DNA from: Pseudomonadota bacterium
Lineage (GTDB): Bacteria > Pseudomonadota > Alphaproteobacteria > Rhizobiales > Rhizobiaceae
NCBI GenBank assembly: GCA_023457435.1
Contig: JAEWLS010000015.1
Span: forward strand, 86,131 to 150,130
Length of the DNA: 64,000 nt
Reading direction: 5' to 3'
Under the pieces are notes generated by a model, which did no database searches, was not told the origin of the DNA, and worked only from the letters and a program-made list of their open reading frames with translations. Positions 28,885 through 37,101 of this stretch are shown here, piece after piece. Within the stretch, counting starts at the first letter, position 1; each line of letters begins with the position of its first letter. A program made the position numbers and the translations under genes.

Positions 28885-29409
28885 ATGTTGACGTCGCCGG
28901 CGAGAAGCAGATTGGAAAAGTCGATCCCCGCCGCTGCGCTGACCGAGCTGATGGAGCTCGCTTCGCGCTCGATGCATTCGCTAGGCTACGCGAACGGCCT
29001 TTACCCTGCGCAGTGGACTGCGCTCCGCTATTTTGCCCGCGCCGATGTCGGCCTTCGCACCGCAAGCGAACTCGCGAGGTTCCAAGGGCTCGCGACCGGT
29101 CCTGTCAGCCGCACTGTACGAACCCTTCTCCAGAAGAAGCTCGTTCGAAAGGCCGACCGCCAACCCGTCGGGCGCGCCGAACATCTCGAGATCACCCCAG
29201 AGGGCCGAGCCATTCTCGCGGACGACCCCATCAAGGGCGTCGCGGAGGCGCTCGAGCAACTTTCCGCCATGGAACGCGAGGCGCTGGCCTCGGCACTGGA
29301 AGCCGTCATCCGCGCGGCTTCCGAGGCCTGGCCTGCCCAGGGTCGCTATCAACAGAGCGACGCCAAGAACAATGCAGCGAATACCGCTTCTATCCGCGTG
29401 ACCGCTTGA
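28885..29409 (+). CDS. MarR-family transcription regulator
   Basis: About 174 residues with a winged helix: recognition helix region RTASELARFQGLATGPVSRTVRTLLQ (short part shown), wing KADRQPVGRAEHLEITPEG. This matches MarR proteins. The start is uncertain: ATG at 28885 or 28867 or GTG at 28846 are all in frame and none has a clear ribosome binding site. It lies after the polysaccharide locus and its end overlaps the response-regulator gene on the other strand by 20 bases. Target genes are unknown; the adjacent polysaccharide locus is a candidate. Confidence 0.8.
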   Translation: MLTSPARSRLEKSIPAAALTELMELASRSMHSLGYANGLYPAQWTALRYFARADVGLRTASELARFQGLATGPVSRTVRTLLQKKLVRKADRQPVGRAEHLEITPEGRAILADDPIKGVAEALEQLSAMEREALASALEAVIRAASEAWPAQGRYQQSDAKNNAANTASIRVTA

Positions 29410-29794
29410 TCGCACCGATCAGGTCGGCGACGTCAAACGGTTTTACAAAAAGCTGCGTGGCTCCCCATACCTCCGCGAGCGACTTGGCGGACGCCAGGGA
29501 CAAGCCGGGCCCGCCACCTGAAATCGCGAAGACGCAAACTTCGGGATGGGTGCTCCTGAGAGACTTGATGGCGCTGATGCCGTCCCCATCGGGCATCCAG
29601 ATATCAGTCACGACGATGTCGTAAGTGTTGCGTCCGAGTTTCTGGTGCATTTCGCCAAACGATGCGGCCTCGTCGACAATCCAGCCTTCGTCGGCCATGT
29701 CCAGGACGATGGTGTAGCGCACTGCCTCCACGTCGTCGGCGACGAGGATGCGTAATGGTTGACTCTCGCTTGCCAGAGGGACCTCATTGCTCAT
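29390..29794 (-). CDS. Single-domain response regulator
   Basis: A 134-residue stand-alone receiver domain. Acidic pair Asp20/Asp21 (LVADD), phosphoacceptor Asp64 (VVTDIWMPDG), switch Ser92 (FAISGGG) and Lys118 (FVKPFD) are all present, so it should accept phosphate. AAGGAG lies nine bases before the ATG at 29794. Its start overlaps the end of the histidine kinase gene by 11 bases, so they are translationally coupled. With no output domain it may act by protein contact or as a phosphate relay. Confidence 0.92.
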   Translation of the reverse strand: MSNEVPLASESQPLRILVADDVEAVRYTIVLDMADEGWIVDEAASFGEMHQKLGRNTYDIVVTDIWMPDGDGISAIKSLRSTHPEVCVFAISGGGPGLSLASAKSLAEVWGATQLFVKPFDVADLIGAIKRSRG

Positions 29795-32138
29795 CGATGC
29801 GATCTCCTTTGAGAATGCGCACAATCACTGAAGTGCCTTTGCCCTCAAGGGACCGAATCTCGACCGATCCACCCCATCCGGCAACAATGGATGCCACTGA
29901 TGAAAGGCCCAAGCCGGTACCATCGGCTCGCGAAGTCACAAAGGGCTCAAACGCCGTCCGACGCACATCTTCGCTCATGCCTGCGCCATCGTCTTTGACG
30001 GTCAGCACGGCGCTGTCACCTTCCGCGGCAAGCGATACGACGACTTCGCCTTGGTCGACGATGGCCTGCCGGGCGTTCTGAACGAGGTTTCCAACGACCT
30101 GCAACATCTCGCCGAATGGCAGCGGCGGGTGCGCAAGCGGCTCAATTTCGCTGGAGAAGCGAATAGCGGGCGGCAAGAGCGCGACAGAGGCCGCAACCGC
30201 GCGCTCGACCGCTATCGACAGCGGCAGAATGGGGCCGCGCCGGCGTGTTGAGCTCACAGAGTCGAGCACGCCCTCGACGACCTCGCCCGCACGCTTGCCG
30301 CTGTCGATTACGATCTCCAGCAGTCGACGGCCCTCCCGGTCATCGACGTGGTTGTCGCGTACCCGCCGCGCGAGATTTATCACCGGGTGAAGCAAGTTGT
30401 TGACCTCGTGAGCGATGCCGCCGGCCAGCTGGCCCATCGCAGCAAGCTTGCCTTGCTGCGCAACGCGAGCACGCCTTTCCACCCGCGTCGTGGCATCTTC
30501 GATCGTTCCGCGGATGCCGGCCAATGTCCCGTCTTCGTCGCGCCACGGCTCCATGTTGAACGAGTACCACCTCTGCCGGCCTGCATCGTCGCGGGAGAAG
30601 AATTCGGCCTCGCGTACCCCTCGTCCCGACGCCATGACCTCGTCGGCGAATTGCAGGAGGCTGCGCCCGCCAGATTCAAGCCTTCCGTCTAGCACGCCGA
30701 GCGTGCTGCCGGCGACGATCCCAAGCTCCTCGGCAAGAGGCCCCGTCGTGCTCGTGAGAGTTCGATCAGGCGCCAGTTCGAAAAACGAATGCGACGCAAT
30801 TTCCGAAAATTCCCGAAGACGTTGTTCGTTCGCCTCCGCGCGAAGTCGCAGCGCTCGCTCGCGCGCCTGGCTGTCGAGGACGAGCACGGCAGATAGTGCG
30901 ATCATCGACACGACGACGTCGGCCAAAGGGTCATAGTTCAGGAAGTTGGGCGGGAAGACGCCCGGAAAGGCGATGACGACGCTGCGCACGATGACGCCGA
31001 GAACCAGCGGCAGCCAGCAAAGTAAGGCGAGCCGCGCCCGGCGGCTGCCGCGCCAGGCGAAGACTGCGAGCGTGCCAAGCCCTGCGGCGAAGCCTAGAAT
31101 GGACGGTCCGCTGGAAGTTATCGCCAACGGCGTGTCGATGTCGAGGCCGACCTTGAGTGCCGCAAGCGACGCCTGGAACGGAACCAGCAAGGCGATGGCG
31201 GAGAGCAGCACGAACACCCACGGCGCTCTCGTGCGCAGTTGAAGGTAGACCGCGACGAACATCAGCCAGGCGCTGAGAACGAGCGGTCTCGGCATGTAGG
31301 CCAGAAAGTCCGCAAGCGATGGCCGAGCGGGCAGCAGGTACGCATGAAAGAGCCCTGCTCCTCCGACAATCACGCAGAACAGCGCAAAGGACATGACGCT
31401 CGCCCACAGCTGCGCGGGATCGCGGCTGAAGGCGCCGCCGACCAGGAGATAAAGGCCGATGGAAACGAGCGCGCCCCCCAAGAGCGCGGGCATGACCGAC
31501 TGGCTCAACTCCCAGGCCGCGTAGGCCCGTCGCGTCTCGAAGAAGACCGCGCCGCGCTGCACGCTCAGCGAGGTGAAGCCTATATGAACCTCCTGTCCCT
31601 CCATCTCGCCTGCTGCGAAATGGAAGGAAGGCGTGCGCGACCCGAAGCCCGAGAGCCGTTCGGGGCCGTCGAAGCTCCAGCTGCGCATTTCAATTCGACC
31701 GCCTTCGCGCCATACTAGCCATGCGCGCCGCACACGCGGGTCGCTGATACGGATCGTCCGTTCGAGGTCGTCGGCGGCGATCGTCGGAACGGTGAAGCGC
31801 AGCCAAAGAGCGCCATCGGTGAAATACTGCATGCCTGTTATCGGCAGCGTGCCAGCGGCTGTCACGAAGCGCGCCTGAACTGCAGGCTCGTACAGTCCGT
31901 CAGGAATTGCGATGGTGCCGTGGTCCACGAGCCAGTCGGAAGTGGGGCCGACAGCGATGCTCTCGGCTGATCGTGCAGGTCGTGCGCGAGCCGCATCGAA
32001 CAGAACGGCGCTTATCAGGAAGAAAGCGGAAGAAAGCAGGTAAAGGCCGAGCACGCCAAATGCTGCGAGACGCGCCAGGTCGCGTGGTGCGCCTGATGCC
32101 CCCGTCACCCCCGCGGCGTCAGACGGCGCGCCAGCCAC
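29784..32138 (-). CDS. 7TM-DISM sensor histidine kinase with PAS domain
   Basis: A 784-residue membrane kinase. Order: membrane helix (about 23-47), periplasmic beta-rich 7TMR-DISMED2-like domain (about 70-200), seven-helix block (about 210-425), PAS domain (about 440-550), HisKA with phosphoacceptor His577 in GGIAHEVNNLLHPV, and HATPase with N-box NLVQNARQ (Asn688), DDGAGM and TGLGLSSV. DISM sensors in other bacteria respond to carbohydrates or similar ligands. It is divergent from the surface lipoprotein gene with a 229-base shared regulatory region and coupled to the response regulator. Confidence 0.9.
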   Translation of the reverse strand: MAGAPSDAAGVTGASGAPRDLARLAAFGVLGLYLLSSAFFLISAVLFDAARARPARSAESIAVGPTSDWLVDHGTIAIPDGLYEPAVQARFVTAAGTLPITGMQYFTDGALWLRFTVPTIAADDLERTIRISDPRVRRAWLVWREGGRIEMRSWSFDGPERLSGFGSRTPSFHFAAGEMEGQEVHIGFTSLSVQRGAVFFETRRAYAAWELSQSVMPALLGGALVSIGLYLLVGGAFSRDPAQLWASVMSFALFCVIVGGAGLFHAYLLPARPSLADFLAYMPRPLVLSAWLMFVAVYLQLRTRAPWVFVLLSAIALLVPFQASLAALKVGLDIDTPLAITSSGPSILGFAAGLGTLAVFAWRGSRRARLALLCWLPLVLGVIVRSVVIAFPGVFPPNFLNYDPLADVVVSMIALSAVLVLDSQARERALRLRAEANEQRLREFSEIASHSFFELAPDRTLTSTTGPLAEELGIVAGSTLGVLDGRLESGGRSLLQFADEVMASGRGVREAEFFSRDDAGRQRWYSFNMEPWRDEDGTLAGIRGTIEDATTRVERRARVAQQGKLAAMGQLAGGIAHEVNNLLHPVINLARRVRDNHVDDREGRRLLEIVIDSGKRAGEVVEGVLDSVSSTRRRGPILPLSIAVERAVAASVALLPPAIRFSSEIEPLAHPPLPFGEMLQVVGNLVQNARQAIVDQGEVVVSLAAEGDSAVLTVKDDGAGMSEDVRRTAFEPFVTSRADGTGLGLSSVASIVAGWGGSVEIRSLEGKGTSVIVRILKGDRIDEQ

Positions 32139-32269
32139 GACTGCTCCTTACGGAGGCACATGCCCCGCGCTCAACACTAGCTCTGTGAGCTGATAGCATG
32201 CAGAACTGAGCCATTCCAGCCTGTCGTCCGCATCAAGGCCTATGCATCTGTTGCAGCGACGCAACAGGT

Positions 32270-32288
32270 GGTTAACGCCGCGTTAACC
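32270..32288. promoter_or_regulatory. CtrA-type box, perfect palindrome GGTTAACGCCGCGTTAACC
   Basis: A 19-bp perfect inverted repeat that contains TTAA (32272-32275), seven bases, TTAA (32283-32286). TTAA-N7-TTAA is the consensus for the alphaproteobacterial cell-cycle regulator CtrA. It lies between the histidine kinase and the lipoprotein genes, 14 bases upstream of the predicted lipoprotein promoter. CtrA binding is inference from the motif. Confidence 0.6.
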
Positions 32289-32301
32289 CAGCGGGAACCC
32301 C

Positions 32302-32331
32302 GTTGACTCGCGGCGCGGGGTGACCCCATCT
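32302..32331 (+). promoter_or_regulatory. RpoH-like promoter of the surface lipoprotein gene
   Basis: GTTGACT (32302-32308), 15 bases, CCCCATCT (32324-32331). The -10 half matches the sigma-32 consensus CCCCATNT, whereas no good sigma-70 -10 is at the right distance. Transcription would start near 32339, about 29 bases before the ATG. Alternative sigma-70 use of TTGACT cannot be excluded. Confidence 0.4.
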
Positions 32332-32367
32332 TGCTCACTGAGCAACATTAGTGGAGAGGGGTTTGCA

Positions 32368-33246
32368 ATGGACATGTTGAAGGACCACCGACTCGTACTT
32401 CTAGGGCTGGCGGCTGTCGCCGTCCCGCTCGCGGCGGGATGCTCGGGCGATCTGCCGGGGCTGACCGTACCGGCTCTGAGCGGGGATTCGACCATGAATA
32501 ATTCCCGTACGGCGTATCTCGTGACGGATGGCGGTAACAACACGAAGGCTGTCACGGTTGGGCGGGCGAAGGCCAACTTCACCGCGAACGGGCTCTCGTC
32601 GAACTATACGGTCGCGACGAACGACATTCACGACATGACCGGGATGGTTGGCGCGCTCAATACATACTCGAATGCTAGCGGCCAGGCGGTCGTAATCCCG
32701 CAGCCAGACGTGGACGGCAACGGCACTGCCACCGACAACTTCCTCGTCATGACGAGAAACAATCCGGTGAACCCCAACCGCACTGAGCGCAGCCTTGCCT
32801 ATCAGGGGCCGATTTCAAACAAGAGCGTCATTGAGGGCCACCGGAAGAACCAGAAGGTGGCCACGTACACCGGTATCGCCGGCGTCACCGGCCAGGTCGG
32901 CGGCAACAGCGTCTCCGCGAGCGGCACGGTTTCGATGACAGCGGATTTCTACAAGGCGTCGGTCCAAGGAAACCTGAACAACCTCATCGGTGCCACCCAG
33001 TTCGACGGTGCGAACTTCAAGGGCACTCTGACGAACGATCTCAGCGACTTCGAGATCACCGAGGCGACGCTGACGAAAGGCGGCGGCGATGTCACGGACA
33101 AGGCCGCGTCGGGCGTCGGGTCGTTCATGGGCGCTAACGGTCAGGGCGTGATGGGCGTTTTCGGTAAATCGTCATTGATCAACGGCACGGGAGACTTTGC
33201 TAATGTCTTCGGCCACTTCGCAGGCTCCGCTGACAGCCTGAAGTAG
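32368..33246 (+). CDS. Surface lipoprotein with TbpB-like beta-barrel, probable Slam cargo
   Basis: A 292-residue predicted lipoprotein. GGAGAGGGG lies just before the ATG at 32368; the signal peptide ends in lipobox PLAAGC (Cys25). The mature protein is rich in Gly, Asn, Thr and Ser. Its last third reads as a small beta-barrel with ANFKGTLTND, then GSFMGANGQGVMGVFG, then GHFAG. This resembles the F-x-G-x-x-A/G...GGVFG hairpin of the C-terminal TbpB/HpuA-type barrel found in Slam-dependent surface lipoproteins. The next gene encodes a Slam-like barrel. The ligand is unknown. A lipoprotein is well supported; the surface location is inferred. Confidence 0.75.
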   Translation: MDMLKDHRLVLLGLAAVAVPLAAGCSGDLPGLTVPALSGDSTMNNSRTAYLVTDGGNNTKAVTVGRAKANFTANGLSSNYTVATNDIHDMTGMVGALNTYSNASGQAVVIPQPDVDGNGTATDNFLVMTRNNPVNPNRTERSLAYQGPISNKSVIEGHRKNQKVATYTGIAGVTGQVGGNSVSASGTVSMTADFYKASVQGNLNNLIGATQFDGANFKGTLTNDLSDFEITEATLTKGGGDVTDKAASGVGSFMGANGQGVMGVFGKSSLINGTGDFANVFGHFAGSADSLK

Positions 33247-33258
33247 ACCTCGTGAGAA

Positions 33259-33285
33259 CGCCCGGCGACTGGTGCCGGGCGTTTG
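33259..33285 (+). terminator. Terminator-like hairpin after the lipoprotein gene
   Basis: Perfect 8-bp stem CGCCCGGC (33259-33266), 7-base loop, GCCGGGCG (33274-33281), then TTTGCTC, 13 bases past the stop codon. The weak U tract suggests partial termination, which would give more lipoprotein than downstream barrel mRNA. Confidence 0.6.
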
Positions 33286-33534
33286 CTCTCCCATTAACGA
33301 TGCATCGGATTGTAACGATATCGGCAGCGCTGCATCGTTGACTGGCGGACGATCGGGCATGAATATGCTCACTGTGCAGTCCGCAGCGTTCCCCGCATTC
33401 TCGATGTGAGACCCATTGGCAACATGATCGGTCTCCAACGCCAAGGCGACAGCCGCGCCCGGTTTCACGCTCCCGGCTTTTCCGACATTGTGGGACGCCT
33501 ATTCGGACGGGTGATTCTTGGCGACGACCACTGC

Positions 33535-34866
33535 ATGAAGCGATCTCGAAATCTGCTTGCGCTGCTGATGTTGGCTGCTGCGATTCTGGCAGGCGCGACG
33601 GTGCCAGCATCGTCCCAGCAGGTGTCTGTGCCGCAGCAGGCGACGCAGGCGGTGGATCCGGTCACCTATGTTCGCGATCTGATCGAAGCGCAGCAATTCG
33701 CGGAGGCGCGCGCCTTCATCCGCGCCTATCGCCCCAACGACGACACCTACCGCTATCGGGTCGAGTATGTTGAAGGGCTCATCCTCAAGAAGCAGGGCAA
33801 CTATCCTGCGGCAGTCGCGGTATTCCGAAGCATTCTGGCGCAGCGCCCGGAGTTTAGCTTCGTCCGTATCGATCTCGCTGACACGCTCTATCTCTCGGGC
33901 GATGACGATGCGGCGCGTCACAATGCTGACTTGCTGATCGCCGCCGGCGTAGACGATCAGATCGGCGGCGCGATGCGCGCGCTCGTTGGTGCCATCGACG
34001 ACCGCCGTCCGGTCCGCTTCAGCGGATTTGCCTCGATCGTGCCATCGACGAACATCAACGGCGGCACTGACAATCAGAACATTCTCATCGGCGGCCTGCC
34101 CTTCGTCATCGATCCAAGTTCGCGCCGCCAGTCGGGCATCGGTGTTCTGCTCGGCGGCGAGGTGCTCTTCCGTCAGACGTTCAGCAAGAATCTCGCTTTC
34201 GTCGGGTCGCTTGGCGCGATCGGCCGCTACTATCCCGCCGTCGGCCGCATCGACCTGTTCCTAGATGGCAGCGCGGGAATCGAAAAGAAGACACGGAGCG
34301 GTATTGTTACCGCCTCTTTGGTCGCTCGTCAGGACTACACGAACTTCAACGCCGCCTTCCGAGAGCTTGGCGTGCAGGTCGAAGGCAGCGGGTTCGTCCC
34401 GACCGGTCGTCTCTACGGTCGCGCCCGCGTCACCTATCGTGACTTCTTCGGCGACGTTCTGCGCAACGGCGTGCGACTCGACGTCAACGGCTTCTACGAC
34501 CGGTTCATCGGCCCGCAGCGCTTCGTGCGCAGCATCGTCGGCGCGACCACCGAGCGGCCACAGTCGCCGTTCCTATGGTTCGACGAGATCCAGGCCGGCG
34601 CCGGCTACAATACCGAGCTCCCGCATGGCTTTACCATCTATGGCCAGGCGACCTATGCGTATCGCCGCTATTTCTTCCCGCAACCGTTCTTCGGCCGTCG
34701 CGAGGATCATCGCATCGATGCCCAGGTGACCGTTACCAAGCGCAACTTGAACCTCTTCGGCCTCGCGCCGCAGGTGACCTATGCGTTCAGCCGTAACTTC
34801 TCGAACAGCGCGTTCGATGACACGACTGCGCACAGCGTCGACATCAAATTCGTCAGAGCGTTCTGA
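33535..34866 (+). CDS. Slam-like outer-membrane protein (TPR plus DUF560 barrel)
   Basis: A 443-residue protein with signal peptide MKRSRNLLALLMLAAAILAG. Residues about 35-165 form TPR-like helical repeats (AVDPVTYVRDLIEAQQFAEA in part, KKQGNYPAAVAVFRSILAQRPEF in part). From about 175 it is a repeat of amphipathic beta-strands ending in VDIKFVRAF with a C-terminal Phe, the signal for Bam insertion. This arrangement matches the surface lipoprotein assembly modulator (Slam, DUF560; type XI secretion) family, which moves lipoproteins or hemophores to the surface. The preceding lipoprotein gene is the likely cargo. Start at 33535 chosen for the signal peptide; earlier in-frame starts lack one. 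Confidence 0.8.
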   Translation: MKRSRNLLALLMLAAAILAGATVPASSQQVSVPQQATQAVDPVTYVRDLIEAQQFAEARAFIRAYRPNDDTYRYRVEYVEGLILKKQGNYPAAVAVFRSILAQRPEFSFVRIDLADTLYLSGDDDAARHNADLLIAAGVDDQIGGAMRALVGAIDDRRPVRFSGFASIVPSTNINGGTDNQNILIGGLPFVIDPSSRRQSGIGVLLGGEVLFRQTFSKNLAFVGSLGAIGRYYPAVGRIDLFLDGSAGIEKKTRSGIVTASLVARQDYTNFNAAFRELGVQVEGSGFVPTGRLYGRARVTYRDFFGDVLRNGVRLDVNGFYDRFIGPQRFVRSIVGATTERPQSPFLWFDEIQAGAGYNTELPHGFTIYGQATYAYRRYFFPQPFFGRREDHRIDAQVTVTKRNLNLFGLAPQVTYAFSRNFSNSAFDDTTAHSVDIKFVRAF

Positions 34867-34881
34867 TTGCCAGCTTTGCGC

Positions 34882-34910
34882 TTGCGTCGCTGTTGGGCAA
34901 AAGCTAAGGC
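34882..34910 (+). promoter_or_regulatory. Possible promoter of tRNA-Pro
   Basis: TTGCGT (34882-34887), exact 17-bp spacer, TAAGGC (34905-34910), placing the start about seven bases before the mature tRNA. The -10 element is weak, so this is tentative. Confidence 0.35.
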
Positions 34911-34919
34911 TCACTCGTT

Positions 34920-34996
<77 letters not shown>

Positions 34997-35035
34997 ATGC
35001 CGACCGGCTACCGCGGTTCCGGCACATGGTTCGCG

Positions 35036-35584
35036 TCAGCGCACCTGATCGAGCAGCCGCTTGCACTCGAGAAGATCGAAAAGCGCTTCCTGAAGCAGCG
35101 CGCGGTTGTCGCGCGAGAGCTTCCCGCCCCCGGCCTGAACCGGGCCCTCCTCGTCAGTGCGCCCGAGGCCGAAGAACCTTCTGTTTGGCTTGGCGGTCGC
35201 CTGCCCGACCAGTTGTTCGTCCTCGCCAGCCGCCGACCGGCGCAACGCGGGTGCCGATGCGGCGTCCGCTTCAGCCTGGCGGCGTTGCGCGATAGCCTCG
35301 ACCGCCGCAAGGTCGCCGGCGCCAATCGCCACGACGAACTGGCTGCCGTTGTCCTTGAGCAGCTTTTGCACGCCCTTGATGGTGTAGCCCTGGTCGTAGA
35401 GCATGAAGCGGATGCCCTTGATCAGCTCCACATCCTGGGGACGATAGTAGCGGCGGCCACCGCCACGCTTCATCGGTTTGATCTGCGTGAACCGCGTTTC
35501 CCAGAAGCGCAGGACGTGTTGCGGGATAGTCAGGTCTTCCGCAACCTCGCTGATGGTGCGGAATGCATCCGGGCTCTTATCCAC
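35036..35584 (-). CDS. MerR-family transcription regulator
   Basis: A 182-residue protein with an N-terminal MerR helix-turn-helix: FRTISEVAEDLTIPQHVLRF, WETRF, GGGRRYYRPQDVELI. The C-terminal part is long, Ala/Arg-rich and has no Cys cluster, so metal sensing is unlikely. I chose the GTG at 35584 (VDKSPDAFRTI), where the family normally begins, with AGGTGA four bases upstream; an ATG at 35647 is an alternative. It lies next to ihfA, a conserved alphaproteobacterial pairing with unknown target. Confidence 0.87.
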   Translation of the reverse strand: MDKSPDAFRTISEVAEDLTIPQHVLRFWETRFTQIKPMKRGGGRRYYRPQDVELIKGIRFMLYDQGYTIKGVQKLLKDNGSQFVVAIGAGDLAAVEAIAQRRQAEADAASAPALRRSAAGEDEQLVGQATAKPNRRFFGLGRTDEEGPVQAGGGKLSRDNRALLQEALFDLLECKRLLDQVR

Positions 35585-35685
35585 GCGCTCACCTAGTTTG
35601 CTCAACGGACGATTCGCTGCGCATTCCAGCCTCTTAGGCCGAAACATTCAAGGGAAGCTGAAAGAAAAATTGCCGTTACGGCAAG

Positions 35686-36009
35686 TTACTTCTTCGCGGC
35701 CTTGCGAGCGTCCTGATGAGCGCCAAGGATGCGGTCCTTGAGGACATTCGACGCCTTGAACGTCATGACCCGACGCGGCAGTATGGGCACTTCCTCGCCA
35801 GTCTTCGGATTGCGTCCCACACGCTCGTTCTTGTTGCGCACCTGGAACGTCGCGAAAGACGACAGCTTCACCGACTCGCCGCGGACGATCGCTTCGCAGA
35901 TCTCGTCGATCACCATCTCCACCAACTGCGCGGACTCGGTCCGCGACAGTCCGACCTTGCGGTAGACTGCCTCAGCCAGATCGGCGCGCGTCAGTGTCTT
36001 TCCCCCCAT
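35686..36009 (-). CDS. ihfA: Integration host factor subunit alpha
   Basis: A 107-residue HU/IHF-family protein that bends specific DNA sites as a heterodimer with IhfB. Features: KTLTRADLAEAVYRKVGLSR, SFATFQVRNKNERVGRNPKT with the RNPKTG intercalating arm. The C-terminal tail DARKAAKK is slightly longer than in E. coli, normal for rhizobia. It sits after fabH and before the MerR gene in the plsX-fabH-ihfA-merR block. Confidence 0.96.
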   Translation of the reverse strand: MGGKTLTRADLAEAVYRKVGLSRTESAQLVEMVIDEICEAIVRGESVKLSSFATFQVRNKNERVGRNPKTGEEVPILPRRVMTFKASNVLKDRILGAHQDARKAAKK

Positions 36010-36118
36010 AACGCCGGTCCAACGCTCTCAAAATACTTTGGTGGATAGAAACGCCCAAACGTTAGGAAATTGGGCAGAGCGGGTCAAGGCGCGAAGTCGC
36101 CCGCCCGTCAACGCGAAG

Positions 36119-37090
36119 TTACCAGCGCAGCAGCACGGCGCCCCAGGTGAAGCCTCCGCCCATCGCCTCCAGCAAAACCAGATCGCCCTGCTTGATCCGT
36201 CCGTCCCCGACCGCTTGCGCCAGCGCCAGCGGTACCGACGCTGCCGACGTATTGCCATGACGGTCGACCGTTATGACGACCTTCTCGTCGGCGATGCCGA
36301 GCTTCTTGGCGGAAGCGTCGATGATGCGCTTATTGGCCTGATGCGGAACGAACCAGTCGAGTTCGTCAGCAGTGATGCTCCCTTGCCGGAACGCATCCAC
36401 AACGACATCGGTGATCATTGCGACGGCATGCTTGAAGACCTCGCGGCCCTCCATCCGCAGATGCCCCACGGTCCCTGTCGTGGACGGCCCACCGTCGACA
36501 TAGAGCTTGTCCTTGTGCGAGCCGTCGGAGCGCAGGCTGCAGGCGAGGATGCCGCGATCGGCCATTGTCCCCTCACCTTCCTGCCCTTCAAGCACCACTG
36601 CTCCCGCACCGTCGCCGAACAGCACGCAGGTAGTGCGGTCGTTCCAGTCTAGAATGCGCGAGAACGTCTCGGACCCTATGACGAGGGCGCGCTTCGCCAG
36701 GCCGCCGCGAATATACAGGTCGGCCGTGGTGATGGCGTAGACGAAGCCCGAACAAACCGCCTGCATGTCAAAGGCAAAGCCGTGGCGCATGCCGAGCCGC
36801 TCCTGGATCTCGACGGCAGTCGCCGGGAACGTGTTGTTGGGCGTCGACGTCGCGAGGACGATCAGATCGATCTCGGCGACATCCATCCCCGCGTGCTCGA
36901 GCGCCGCGCGCGCTGCGGCCTCGCCCAACGAGGCCGTGGTCTCGCCTTCACCGGCGATATGACGCTCGCGTATGCCGGTGCGCTGCTGGATCCACTCGTC
37001 CGAGGTTTCGATCACGCCGGTGAAGTCGGTATTCTTCATAACGCGGGCGGGCAACGCGGTCCCAACGCCGCGTACGACTGAGCGGATCAT
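36119..37090 (-). CDS. fabH: Beta-ketoacyl-ACP synthase III
   Basis: A 323-residue condensing enzyme that starts fatty-acid synthesis from acetyl-CoA and malonyl-ACP. Catalytic Cys113 in AVCSGF, His250 in FVPHQANKRII and Asn280 in HGNTSAAS. Begins MIRSVVRGVGTALPAR at an ATG at 37090; the frame remains open upstream but only as a shadow of plsX. Eleven bases after plsX, likely the same transcript. Confidence 0.97.
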   Translation of the reverse strand: MIRSVVRGVGTALPARVMKNTDFTGVIETSDEWIQQRTGIRERHIAGEGETTASLGEAAARAALEHAGMDVAEIDLIVLATSTPNNTFPATAVEIQERLGMRHGFAFDMQAVCSGFVYAITTADLYIRGGLAKRALVIGSETFSRILDWNDRTTCVLFGDGAGAVVLEGQEGEGTMADRGILACSLRSDGSHKDKLYVDGGPSTTGTVGHLRMEGREVFKHAVAMITDVVVDAFRQGSITADELDWFVPHQANKRIIDASAKKLGIADEKVVITVDRHGNTSAASVPLALAQAVGDGRIKQGDLVLLEAMGGGFTWGAVLLRW

Positions 37091-37101
37091 GCTGTTCCTC
37101 G

